A DNA stretch of 64,000 nt from an uncultured Sphaerochaeta sp. (GTDB taxonomy: Bacteria; Spirochaetota; Spirochaetia; Sphaerochaetales; Sphaerochaetaceae): the NCBI RefSeq assembly GCF_963676285.1, contig NZ_OY781063.1:682001-746000 (forward strand), read 5' to 3'. The notes beneath the pieces were generated by a model, which was not told where the DNA came from, did not search any database, and saw nothing but the letters and a program-made list of their open reading frames with translations. Made by a program: the position numbers and the translations under genes. Below are positions 8,190 to 16,383 of the stretch, one piece after another (the first letter of the stretch is position 1; the number at the start of each line of letters is the position of its first letter).

Positions 8190-9038
8190 ATGTTGAACCG
8201 AAAAACAAAATATCTTCTCGGCCAGACAGTTTTCCACATCATTGTCATCCTCCTTGGATTCCTGATGCTCTATCCGATTCTCTGGATGATTTCCAACTCA
8301 TTCAAGACCAATGCTGAAATCTTTGGTTCCAGTTCCCTGATGCCAGAATCCCTGAGCTTGGAGCACTATATCAGGGGGTGGAGGTTCAACAATACGATTA
8401 CCTTCACGACTTTCTTCAAGAACTCTTTCTACTATACGATCCTCTCCACCTTTGGAGCGGTAATCGCTTCCAGTTTGGTTGCCTATGGCTTTGCTAGGGT
8501 ACCGTTCAGGGGCAGGTCATTCTGGTATGCCTGTATGTTCCTGACCATGATGATTCCCTACCAGGTGGTCATGGTTCCCCAGTTTATCATTTTTCACAAG
8601 ATTGGTTGGATCAACTCGTTCAAACCCCTGATTATTCCCCAATTTGCAGGACTCCCTTTCTTTATCTTCCTCATGGTGCAGTTCATCCGACAAATCCCCT
8701 ATGAGCTTGATGACTCGGCAAAGATAGATGGATGCAATCGTTTCATGATCTACTCAAGGATTCTGTTCCCCCTGATCAAGCCAGCGGTAATCACCAGCAC
8801 GATCTTCAGCTTCTACTGGAGATGGGATGACTTCCTTGGCCCGTTGCTCTTCTTGAACAAACCAAGGCTCTTCACCGTCTCTCTGGCACTCAGGATGTTC
8901 AGCGACCCGCAGACATCTACTGACTGGTCAGCCATCTTTGCCATGGGAACCCTCAGCCTCCTGCCTGTCCTGATCATTTTCCTGGTTTTCCAGAAGTACA
9001 TCGTCCAAGGATTGGCTACAACCGGCTTAAAGGGTTAA
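8190..9038 (+). CDS. sugar ABC transporter permease, MalG/UgpE type
   Basis: Second permease subunit, 282 residues, with six hydrophobic segments and the EAA loop YELDDSAKIDGCNRFMIYSRILFP. The chosen ATG at 8190 follows AAAGGAGG by nine bases. A longer frame open from 8133 would overlap the first permease and lacks its own site. The stop overlaps by four bases the end of the oppositely oriented hydrolase gene, so no terminator fits between them. Confidence 0.93.
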   Translation: MLNRKTKYLLGQTVFHIIVILLGFLMLYPILWMISNSFKTNAEIFGSSSLMPESLSLEHYIRGWRFNNTITFTTFFKNSFYYTILSTFGAVIASSLVAYGFARVPFRGRSFWYACMFLTMMIPYQVVMVPQFIIFHKIGWINSFKPLIIPQFAGLPFFIFLMVQFIRQIPYELDDSAKIDGCNRFMIYSRILFPLIKPAVITSTIFSFYWRWDDFLGPLLFLNKPRLFTVSLALRMFSDPQTSTDWSAIFAMGTLSLLPVLIIFLVFQKYIVQGLATTGLKG

Positions 9039-11092
9039 CCAAGTCTCTCCCCTTCACAGAGCGCGAGGAGGATGATGCCTATTCCATGGGTATCATCCAG
9101 GCGGGGGAGCAACTGCTCGGCATAGTAGTGGCGTGAACAGGAGAACTCCGAACCACGGCATACTCCATGTACATGGCCATCCCCATCGATGGCCTTTTTC
9201 TTGAGTCCGTCACAGGCCTTCAAACAGCCTTCCCGGTACGGATCAGGTTCCTCATACCACCCTCGGCGAACACCCCTGGAGAAGGCACAGGCTGCCATCG
9301 CCGTGCAGGAGCTTTCCTGGTAGGAAGATTTCATGTCCAACACCTGATGGAACATTCCCTCCTCATCCTGATGACGGAGGAACCCCTCACTGAGTGAGCG
9401 GAAAAACGTAAGCAGCTTCTTCCGTTTGGGATGATTTTCAGGTAACACCATCAGCAACTCAGAGAGGCTGAACAATGCCCACCCATTTCCCCGGCCCCAG
9501 GGGATGAGCGTTGCAATATTGCGCTCAAAATCATAGACATGGCTCATCAACCCCGCATCTTCCATATAGAGGTATTTTGCAAACCCGAAGAATTGGTTGA
9601 TGGCGTCTTCCAGGTAGGAGTCATCCTTTGCATAGAGGCTGTAACGGATGAGGAAAGGAACTGACATATACAGGTCATCGACCCACATGGTATTTTCATG
9701 AAACTCATGCATGAGTCCGGTACGGAAGAACGTACCATCGCTCAGGCGTGGCTGAATCTTGCTGATATAGGTGCGAACCACCTCCACAATCTCCTCAAAT
9801 CCATGAAGTTCATGATCCTTGCCCACTTCGAGGACCGTTGATGCAAAGGATCCACAGTCATCAAGACTGTCCAGGCTTGTCATCAAATGATGAACTGCAG
9901 TACTGCCTCCAAGATGCTCCTTGTCCCACATGGCATACTTGTAGGAGTCAAGACTGGCTTGTATATGGTTTTCCAGATACTGTGCAATGCGGAACGCCAG
10001 GGAAGGATCAGAGGAGGAGATCATCCGCTCTGTTTCCACCAGCCCATAGAGGGTGACACCAAGAGGATAGTTCCAATGCCCAAACAGTGGATTGTCATTA
10101 TACATCCGCAGGTAGGTCTCTTCTCCTTCAAGATGCCAGAAATCTTCTCCGTTTGCTGTAAGGAATGGCTTGGTGTATTGAAGTGAGAATACATCAGGAC
10201 GTGCATCAAACGGACCAGCTATCAGGTATCGATAGGGATACAATGCAGGGAGGACTGGATTTGAGACCTCTATCACATCATTGGTCTTTGCATTAAGAAC
10301 CTCAAAGGTGACAGGACTCTCAATCCTGGCATGGAGCAGGAGGGTATGCCGACCTGCTTGCAGTTCCAGGGATCCCTCCACAGGAAGCTCATCAAGAAAA
10401 AGACGGGCATTGCTCCTGAAGGTGCACCATTGGTCCTCCTCCAAGGTGAATGAGGTTGCCAATACCGCACATTGGCCTTCCTTTGCATTGGGGAAAATGC
10501 TTGTAAGATCAACCGATTCCCCAGGTAATTCGGGACGTTCAGGATACCAATCCAAAGAATGCAAGGACTCCAAGGTAAGACTGTCCAGATGCGTTTCTTG
10601 GGCAACTGAGTAACACAACCCTTCCATCTCACTGTAGAGGGAGGGCATAAGGAAATAATAATCCAGTTTACCAACCCACGTACCGAACTCACAGCCAAAC
10701 CCACCACTGGTATTTTCACAGAGCAGGACCAAATCATTAAAACCCTTCTTCATTGGGAGTTCGAATATTTGTTTGCTGCGATACCGTTCGCTGAATATAT
10801 CACTCTCCCCCACCAAGGCACCATTCACATATATCTTGACCGGAGCGTAGGGGATGAGAGCAAAACGAAGGAGTGACTCTCCTGTACTTGGATAAACTCC
10901 CCAGATATAGCTGTAGGAACCAAGAGGAGCTGAGGGAAGCAAACTCCGCAAGTCTGCATGGTAGCGGTAATCTTCTCTTCGGTAGATTCCTCGTTTCACG
11001 AACGGTCGCCAAGTATAGTTGCCACCTTCGTGTGATGCAAGGTAGCGTTGTATGATAGTTTTTGCTGCATCCATTGATGACACGTGTTTCAT
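9035..11092 (-). CDS. glycoside hydrolase, GH88/GH105 type (unsaturated uronyl hydrolase), with long N-terminal extension
   Basis: The C-terminal half (about residues 340-680) looks like the alpha/alpha-barrel of GH105 unsaturated rhamnogalacturonyl hydrolases: HENTMWVDDLYMSVPFL carries the catalytic aspartate region and WGRGNGWALFSLSELL is a family signature. Such enzymes remove the delta-4,5 unsaturated uronic acid left by pectate or rhamnogalacturonan lyases. The enzyme is about twice the usual length. The first roughly 330 residues look beta-rich (LRFALIPYAPVKIYVNGALVG; LQAGRHTLLLHARI) and match nothing I recognise. No signal peptide is seen, so it probably acts in the cytoplasm on imported oligosaccharides. 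The start at 11092 (MKHVSS) follows GGAGGG by ten bases; ATGs at 11110 and 11155 are alternatives. Confidence 0.85.
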   Translation of the reverse strand: MKHVSSMDAAKTIIQRYLASHEGGNYTWRPFVKRGIYRREDYRYHADLRSLLPSAPLGSYSYIWGVYPSTGESLLRFALIPYAPVKIYVNGALVGESDIFSERYRSKQIFELPMKKGFNDLVLLCENTSGGFGCEFGTWVGKLDYYFLMPSLYSEMEGLCYSVAQETHLDSLTLESLHSLDWYPERPELPGESVDLTSIFPNAKEGQCAVLATSFTLEEDQWCTFRSNARLFLDELPVEGSLELQAGRHTLLLHARIESPVTFEVLNAKTNDVIEVSNPVLPALYPYRYLIAGPFDARPDVFSLQYTKPFLTANGEDFWHLEGEETYLRMYNDNPLFGHWNYPLGVTLYGLVETERMISSSDPSLAFRIAQYLENHIQASLDSYKYAMWDKEHLGGSTAVHHLMTSLDSLDDCGSFASTVLEVGKDHELHGFEEIVEVVRTYISKIQPRLSDGTFFRTGLMHEFHENTMWVDDLYMSVPFLIRYSLYAKDDSYLEDAINQFFGFAKYLYMEDAGLMSHVYDFERNIATLIPWGRGNGWALFSLSELLMVLPENHPKRKKLLTFFRSLSEGFLRHQDEEGMFHQVLDMKSSYQESSCTAMAACAFSRGVRRGWYEEPDPYREGCLKACDGLKKKAIDGDGHVHGVCRGSEFSCSRHYYAEQLLPRLDDTHGIGIILLALCEGERLG

Positions 11093-11210
11093 ATTGCTTG
11101 ATCCCTCCATGCCTTTAGTATCGTGTTGAAATGGTGAGGTTGCAAGTGAATGCAAACAAAGCTTGAAAAAAAACCTACAATCCCCTTGCCAAATAAGAGA
11201 ACATTGTGTA

Positions 11211-11243
11211 CGTTAGTAAGCGTTAGTAAGCGTTAACTTACTT
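11211..11243 (+). promoter_or_regulatory. tandem operator-like repeats in front of the tetR gene
   Basis: CGTTAGTAAG occurs twice head to tail (11211-11220 and 11221-11230), followed by CGTTAACTTACTT. The last copy forms an inverted repeat AGTAAG-CGTTAA-CTTACT. It lies just before the tetR ribosome binding site and matches a similar site before the MMPL gene, as expected of autoregulation. A -35-like TTGCCA at 11186 would place the -10 box against these repeats. Confidence 0.65.
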
Positions 11244-11254
11244 TGGAGGAACCG

Positions 11255-11836
11255 ATGCAGACAAAACGACAAATTGAATTGGTTGAAGCAGCAATCCGCG
11301 TAACAGCCACTGATGGTATCCAGAAGCTGACCATCCGGAATGTGGCATCCGCCATCGGTGTCAGCGAAGCAGCTGTATACCGGCATTTTGCAAGCAAACA
11401 TGAGTTATTGCAAGCAATCCTTGTACATCTTGATAGCTTGCTTACGCCACAGTTTGCTACATTGCTCGCATCAAAAGATTCCTACAGGGAAGCGCTCACC
11501 AAGTTTGTACATGACTTGTTCACACTTTTGGAACATAATGCAGCTTTTACCCTTATGCTGTTCGCTGAGGAGACCTTCAATGTTGATATCCAACTCAAGC
11601 CACAGTTGGATGCACTGCTACAGGGAAACCTGAAGCAGCTCTCTGCGTTCTATGCAGAGGCCATTGCAGAGAAGCGTTGCAGGGATGATATGAACCCTGT
11701 TGAGCTTGCGATGATCACCTTCGGTACCATCCGCCTCTATGTCTCGCGTTGGCACATGCAGGATGAACCATCAAACCTGAGAGAACAGGCAGGGCCCATC
11801 ACTGCTAGCCTGAGCACACTCTTCTCATTGCAATAA
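11255..11836 (+). CDS. TetR/AcrR family transcriptional regulator
   Basis: Repressor-type protein of 193 residues. The N-terminal helix-turn-helix is LTIRNVASAIGVSEAAVYRHFASKHELL (about residues 27-54 of the chosen frame), and the C-terminal ligand domain is variable as usual. The ATG at 11255 follows GGAGG by five bases; an upstream in-frame TTG at 11243 lies in that site. It precedes an MMPL/RND transporter, a LolA-like protein and a barrel protein on the same strand. Related operator-like sequences precede both tetR and the transporter, so it probably controls itself and the operon. The inducer is unknown, perhaps a lipid or hydrophobic compound. Confidence 0.92.
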   Translation: MQTKRQIELVEAAIRVTATDGIQKLTIRNVASAIGVSEAAVYRHFASKHELLQAILVHLDSLLTPQFATLLASKDSYREALTKFVHDLFTLLEHNAAFTLMLFAEETFNVDIQLKPQLDALLQGNLKQLSAFYAEAIAEKRCRDDMNPVELAMITFGTIRLYVSRWHMQDEPSNLREQAGPITASLSTLFSLQ

Positions 11837-11880
11837 CTGTACATTTCAAATTCATAAGTGAATGTTTATTTATTCTATAT

Positions 11881-11898
11881 GTAAGTAAACGTTAACTA
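11881..11898 (+). promoter_or_regulatory. second TetR operator-like site, before the MMPL transporter
   Basis: GTAAGTAAACGTTAACTA contains the near-palindrome AGTAAAC-GTTAACT and shares AGTAA, CGTTAAC with the repeats in front of tetR. It ends three bases before the GGAGG of the transporter gene. Similarity of the two sites is seen directly; binding by the neighbouring TetR protein is inferred. Confidence 0.6.
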
Positions 11899-11909
11899 TC
11901 GGAGGATTC

Positions 11910-14195
11910 ATGCGCTTTTTTTCTTCATTTGCTAAACGCCCCTTTCTTCTCTTGCTCGCGGTATTGGTTCTATCAGCTATCTTTGTCATCTCGATAGCAA
12001 ACAATGCAGTGCTGGAGACTGACCTTGATGAGTATATGCCAAAGACCCACCCAGCCTTTATGGCCAGTGATGAGGCAGAGAGTCTCTTTGGGATCAAGGA
12101 TGCAATACTCATCGTAGTTGAACACCCTGAGGGTATCTACAACCCTGGTACCATAGAGAAGATTGATGCCATCACTGTAGCACTCCAGGAAGAGTTCGAT
12201 GCGGTGGTATCGGTAACCAGTCTCACGACTGCCGACAACATCAAGAGTGATGATGGGTTTCTTGAGGTTGAACCGTTCTACTCCGGAAAAACGAGTGAAT
12301 CGGCAATCTCACAAATGCAGGCCGAGGTAGAAGCCAACCCCATGATCTATGGGAGAAATGTCAGTAAGGATGGGACGGCTACACTGATCATTGCTGAACT
12401 GAACAGTGACATAGAGGCAGAGACACTGCAGACTTGGGCTAAGCAGTGGGAAGGGCCAGAAAACCTCATGGTTGCAGGAAGACCTGTTGTAGAAGGAGCC
12501 CTTGCCGAATTAGGGCCGAAGGACATGGCGATCATGTTCCCCTTGGTCATCATCACCATGATCATCCTGCTCTATCTCTTGTTGCGTTCACTGCGCGATA
12601 CTGTACTGAATATGGTCATTGTGCTTTTCGGAACACTGGTCTCCTTCGGTTTGATGACCTTGTTGAACATACCCATCTATGCCGTTGATACCATGATTCC
12701 TGTCATGTTGATCGCCATCGGGGTTGCCTATGGTATACACATGCACAATACCATCCACCACCTGATGCTCTCCTACCCTGACCTTTCCAAAGGAGAACTG
12801 GCTACCCAGTCCCTGAAGCAGATGGTAAGGCCGATTATCATGACAGCAATAACCACAGCTATTGGATTTGTTGCCCTGATGAGCAGCCAGGTACTTCCTG
12901 TCCGGTATTTTGGGTTGTTTGCAGCCATCGGCGTCCTTTCTGAGATGTTGCTTGCCCTATTGCTCTTCCCATCTTCCCTCTATCTTCTGGGAAAACCCAA
13001 GTACAAGAGAGCGAAGGCAGATCTTGAGTTACAACAGGGAAAAGGGACTCTGTCGGACAAGCTCCAAGCACTCCTGCTGAGTCGTCCGAAGATGGTTGTT
13101 TTCATCTCACTTGCCGTGCTCATCATTGGAATCTGGGGAACAAGCATGGTATGGATCGATACAAGCTTCCTGGCAAACTTTGAGGAAGACAGCACCATTG
13201 CACAGACCGACCAATTTGTAAACAACAAGTTCGGGGGGACTTCCACCTTGAATATCATCCTGAGCGGGGATGAGACAGATCTCTTCAAGCATCCAGAGGT
13301 ACTGCAGGCGATGGATTCCATGCAGGATGATATTGAGAAGGACCCAATTGTGGGAAACACACTCTCCCTTGCAACCTTCATCAAGCAGATGAACCAGGTA
13401 ATGCTGGAGCATGAGGAGGGAAGTTACAGCATCCCGGACTCCCAGGAACTGGTAAGTCAGTATCTCCTGCTCTACGAATTTTCCGGTGACCCCGAATCCT
13501 TGGAAAAGGTCGTTGACTACGAGTATACCAGTGCAAATATTACGGTTCAGTTGAAGAGTGACAGCTCTGCTGTTCTCAAGGATATCCTTGCTGTGGTTGA
13601 TTCCTACCGCCCAGTCTTCGCCGAACATGAAATTGAAGTAACGTATGCCGGTAGTGGATACAAGGCCTTCATATTCAGCGAACTCTTGCTGGAAGGACAG
13701 ATTATCAGCTTGGCTCTAAGCTTTGTAATTATCATCATTCTTCTGGCTCTCCTGTTCAAGAATCTGTCTATCGGCATCGTGGGAACCGTCCCCATTGCCA
13801 TCACGGCTATCGTGAACTTTGGAGTAATGGGACTGCTTGGGATCCCGCTCAGCAGCGCAACTGCCTTGATAACAAGCATTGCCATCGGTATCGGGGTGGA
13901 CTATGCCATCCACTTCCTGGAGCACTACACAAATGAACGCCTGGAGGGATCTTCACTTGAACAAGCCACGAGATCGACACTGAGGCATACAGGGAGGGCA
14001 ATCATCTTCAATGCAATCGCCGTAATGGGTGGTTTTGCAATCCTGATGTTCAGCGTCTTCCCTCCCAACAGGCAGGTTGGTGCTCTTATCGTCCTTAACA
14101 TGGCAACCAGTGCCTTGGGCACGCTTACCATACTGGTGGTGCTTGTGCACTACCTCGAGAAAAAACATGTGTTTCTTCCAAAACGCATACGATAA
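11910..14195 (+). CDS. MMPL/RND-superfamily transporter
   Basis: Inner-membrane exporter-like protein of 761 residues with the duplicated RND plan: a first helix near residues 9-30, a large periplasmic loop, a bundle of helices near 205-365, a second loop, and a second bundle near 600-755. Charged transmembrane motifs GVAYGIHMHNTIHHL and GVDYAIHFLEHYTNE are in the expected places of the two halves. Relatives move lipids, hopanoids or other hydrophobic molecules. The start has GGAGG four bases upstream. A LolA-like and a barrel protein gene follow within 20 bases each, so this is probably the motor of a trans-envelope system. Confidence 0.9.
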   Translation: MRFFSSFAKRPFLLLLAVLVLSAIFVISIANNAVLETDLDEYMPKTHPAFMASDEAESLFGIKDAILIVVEHPEGIYNPGTIEKIDAITVALQEEFDAVVSVTSLTTADNIKSDDGFLEVEPFYSGKTSESAISQMQAEVEANPMIYGRNVSKDGTATLIIAELNSDIEAETLQTWAKQWEGPENLMVAGRPVVEGALAELGPKDMAIMFPLVIITMIILLYLLLRSLRDTVLNMVIVLFGTLVSFGLMTLLNIPIYAVDTMIPVMLIAIGVAYGIHMHNTIHHLMLSYPDLSKGELATQSLKQMVRPIIMTAITTAIGFVALMSSQVLPVRYFGLFAAIGVLSEMLLALLLFPSSLYLLGKPKYKRAKADLELQQGKGTLSDKLQALLLSRPKMVVFISLAVLIIGIWGTSMVWIDTSFLANFEEDSTIAQTDQFVNNKFGGTSTLNIILSGDETDLFKHPEVLQAMDSMQDDIEKDPIVGNTLSLATFIKQMNQVMLEHEEGSYSIPDSQELVSQYLLLYEFSGDPESLEKVVDYEYTSANITVQLKSDSSAVLKDILAVVDSYRPVFAEHEIEVTYAGSGYKAFIFSELLLEGQIISLALSFVIIIILLALLFKNLSIGIVGTVPIAITAIVNFGVMGLLGIPLSSATALITSIAIGIGVDYAIHFLEHYTNERLEGSSLEQATRSTLRHTGRAIIFNAIAVMGGFAILMFSVFPPNRQVGALIVLNMATSALGTLTILVVLVHYLEKKHVFLPKRIR

Positions 14196-14213
14196 CAATA
14201 CAAGGAGTTACTT

Positions 14214-15002
14214 ATGAACACACGTACAACAAAACGAATCAGTGTGCTTGCACTGCTCTTATCCTTCGCCTTACTTACCGTGAGCGCAGCCACCCCTGGT
14301 GGCAGCGAGGTAATGTGGGAAGTCTATAACCGCGATAGCGGGGATACCATGAGTGCCAATCTGATCATGACCATTACCAATGCAAGAGGATCGGTCAGGG
14401 AACGAACAATTGCCCAGTACCGAATGGATAAGGATGGGGTTGAGAGCAAGCTTATGTTCTTCCTCTCCCCCAGTGATGTGAGAAATACCAGCTTTCTCAG
14501 CTTCAGTTATGAAGATGGCAGAAGTGATGACCAGTACATCTACCTGCCAGCACTCAGGAGAGTGAAGCGTATCGCAAGTGACAGCAAGAACGATTCTTTC
14601 ATGGGTTCTGACTTTACCTACGATGATATGGGAAGCCGACATCCTGAACTGGACACCCACACAGTTTTGAGAAAAGAGACGGTGAACGGGGTTATGACCT
14701 TGGTTGTAGAGAGTATTGCTAAAGGTGATGAGGACTATCCCAGAACCCTCTCGTGGGTTGTAGATGGAGAGTGGTTCGGCCTGAAAAAGGAATTCTACCT
14801 TCCCGATGGAACGCTCGGAAAGACACTCACGATCGACGAATATGAAGCAATTGATGGCATCTATGTCATCACTGATATGACGATGAGAAACCTCGAGGAG
14901 AACACCTACACCAGGATTCAGATGGAAGAGGTTGCATTCAATCAGGACTTTAGTGACAGCTTCTTTAGTGAACGACAGATGAAAATTGGACCAAGGAGAT
15001 AA
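14214..15002 (+). CDS. outer membrane lipoprotein-sorting (LolA-like) protein
   Basis: Secreted periplasmic protein of 262 residues with a signal peptide ending near TVSAA. The stretch YIYLPALRRVKRIASDSKNDSFMGSDFTYDDM is characteristic of the LolA/LolB-like outer-membrane lipoprotein-sorting family (Pfam group including PF17131), which has a concave beta-sheet that binds acyl chains. It lies 18 bases after the MMPL gene and three bases before the barrel gene. Such proteins accompany RND transporters as periplasmic carriers; the cargo is unknown. It is not the housekeeping LolA, since no lolCDE genes are near. Confidence 0.88.
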   Translation: MNTRTTKRISVLALLLSFALLTVSAATPGGSEVMWEVYNRDSGDTMSANLIMTITNARGSVRERTIAQYRMDKDGVESKLMFFLSPSDVRNTSFLSFSYEDGRSDDQYIYLPALRRVKRIASDSKNDSFMGSDFTYDDMGSRHPELDTHTVLRKETVNGVMTLVVESIAKGDEDYPRTLSWVVDGEWFGLKKEFYLPDGTLGKTLTIDEYEAIDGIYVITDMTMRNLEENTYTRIQMEEVAFNQDFSDSFFSERQMKIGPRR

Positions 15003-15005
15003 GTA

Positions 15006-16259
15006 ATGAAGCAGAAAAGCATCGTACTAGCAAGTATTTTACTCATTGCAGTCCTGTCACCGGCAGTAGCCGGGGACGGGGTATTCAGCGGCATGGTTAG
15101 AGACTATGCCACCCTTCGTTTTGACCAAGTTGACATGCCTGTGCATGAGATAACAGCTGACCTTAAGTATGACTACTATGGGGACCTGGGAAAACTTACC
15201 CTACACCCGGTAGCGTACAGCTCGCCAAACGAAGGTGTTGAATTAGATCTTCATGAAGCCTACTTCGATTTCTATCTACAGGATGCAGACCTCAGGGTCG
15301 GTAAGCAGAAGGTCATCTGGGGTGAAGCTGAGGGAGCATTCATCACCGACCTGGTAAGTCCCAGGGATATGCGCTCGTTCATCCTTGCTGACTTTACGGA
15401 GATCCGTAAGGCAGTTCCGGCCATCAAGGTAGACTACTATGCAGGGGATTACACACTGCAGGGAATCTGGGTGACGCATTTCATTCCATCCACGATTCCT
15501 TCCCAGGATTCAATGTGGGCACAGACACCTTCCATGCCGTTTCCTCCAACAGTTACTGCTACGATCAATGATCCAACGATGCCAGATGCCAGCCTGGAAA
15601 ATAGTGAGGCATTCCTCTCATTGGGGAGGTTTGGAAATACCATCAGCTGGAAGGTAAACGGAGGGTATGTGTTCACCGATGAACCCTTGGTTACAGGGGT
15701 AACTGCTCCTACTCTGACCTCAAGAGAAATTTCCCAAGGGTATGAGCGGTACGGATTTGTTGGAGGTAGCTTCAATACCACCCTGGGAAGTGTGGTACTC
15801 AGGGGAGAGGCAGCTCTGGCTCTCGAAAAACCGATGAACAGCGTTGATACCACAAGTAATCCACCCATCTCAATCGAGTACCATAACCAGGTACAGACGT
15901 TGGTGGGACTGGATTGGAATATGCTGGGGGCCCAGTGGTCGAGTCAGTATCTGCTTACCTATACCCATGACCATAATGATTCATTGGTAAGTCAGATGAA
16001 ACCCATCAAGGAGTTTGCCCACACCCTCACCTTCAGGGTTCAGGATACATTCCTTGATGAACGCCTGACTGCAAAACTTTTCACGTATGTGGAGCTTGAA
16101 CCTGCCAATGCCCTGATCAGGCCATCCCTCTCCTACAATTTTGGGGACGGAGTTCTGCTTGAAGGCGGCGTGGAGTTATTTGTTGGTGATGAAGAGGGTA
16201 CTTTCGGAGTTTACCAGGATAACTCCATGGCTTGGGCTGCACTTCGCTGGTACTTCTAG
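15006..16259 (+). CDS. outer-membrane beta-barrel protein, DUF1302-like
   Basis: Exported protein of 417 residues with a signal peptide ending at AVAG, alternating amphipathic strands, and a C-terminus ending WYF as in outer-membrane barrels. The segment VGKQKVIWGEAEGAF...VSPRDM resembles the GRQxVxWGEAxG...NPxD signature of DUF1302 proteins, though those are usually longer. DUF1302 proteins commonly occur with a DUF1329 (also LolA-like) protein and an RND transporter, the same three-part layout as here. It is the last gene of the unit and is followed by a terminator. Confidence 0.8.
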   Translation: MKQKSIVLASILLIAVLSPAVAGDGVFSGMVRDYATLRFDQVDMPVHEITADLKYDYYGDLGKLTLHPVAYSSPNEGVELDLHEAYFDFYLQDADLRVGKQKVIWGEAEGAFITDLVSPRDMRSFILADFTEIRKAVPAIKVDYYAGDYTLQGIWVTHFIPSTIPSQDSMWAQTPSMPFPPTVTATINDPTMPDASLENSEAFLSLGRFGNTISWKVNGGYVFTDEPLVTGVTAPTLTSREISQGYERYGFVGGSFNTTLGSVVLRGEAALALEKPMNSVDTTSNPPISIEYHNQVQTLVGLDWNMLGAQWSSQYLLTYTHDHNDSLVSQMKPIKEFAHTLTFRVQDTFLDERLTAKLFTYVELEPANALIRPSLSYNFGDGVLLEGGVELFVGDEEGTFGVYQDNSMAWAALRWYF

Positions 16260-16284
16260 CACTTCATCAATCGCTTTGCAACAT

Positions 16285-16312
16285 GGCTGCCTTTCTCCAA
16301 AGAGAGGCAGCC
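16285..16312 (+). terminator. terminator after the RND/LolA-like/barrel operon
   Basis: GGCTGCCTTTCTC and GAGAGGCAGCC form a long hairpin with a short loop, followed by TTTGTTT, 25 bases after the barrel gene. A second weaker hairpin (GGGAGC/GCTCCC near 16338-16361) on the hcp side may end the opposite transcript. Confidence 0.85.
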
Positions 16313-16383
16313 TTTGTTTGGATATGCACAACGCGAAGGGAGCCTCCTTCTGGAAGCTCCCCTCAATAACCTAGACCAGATGC

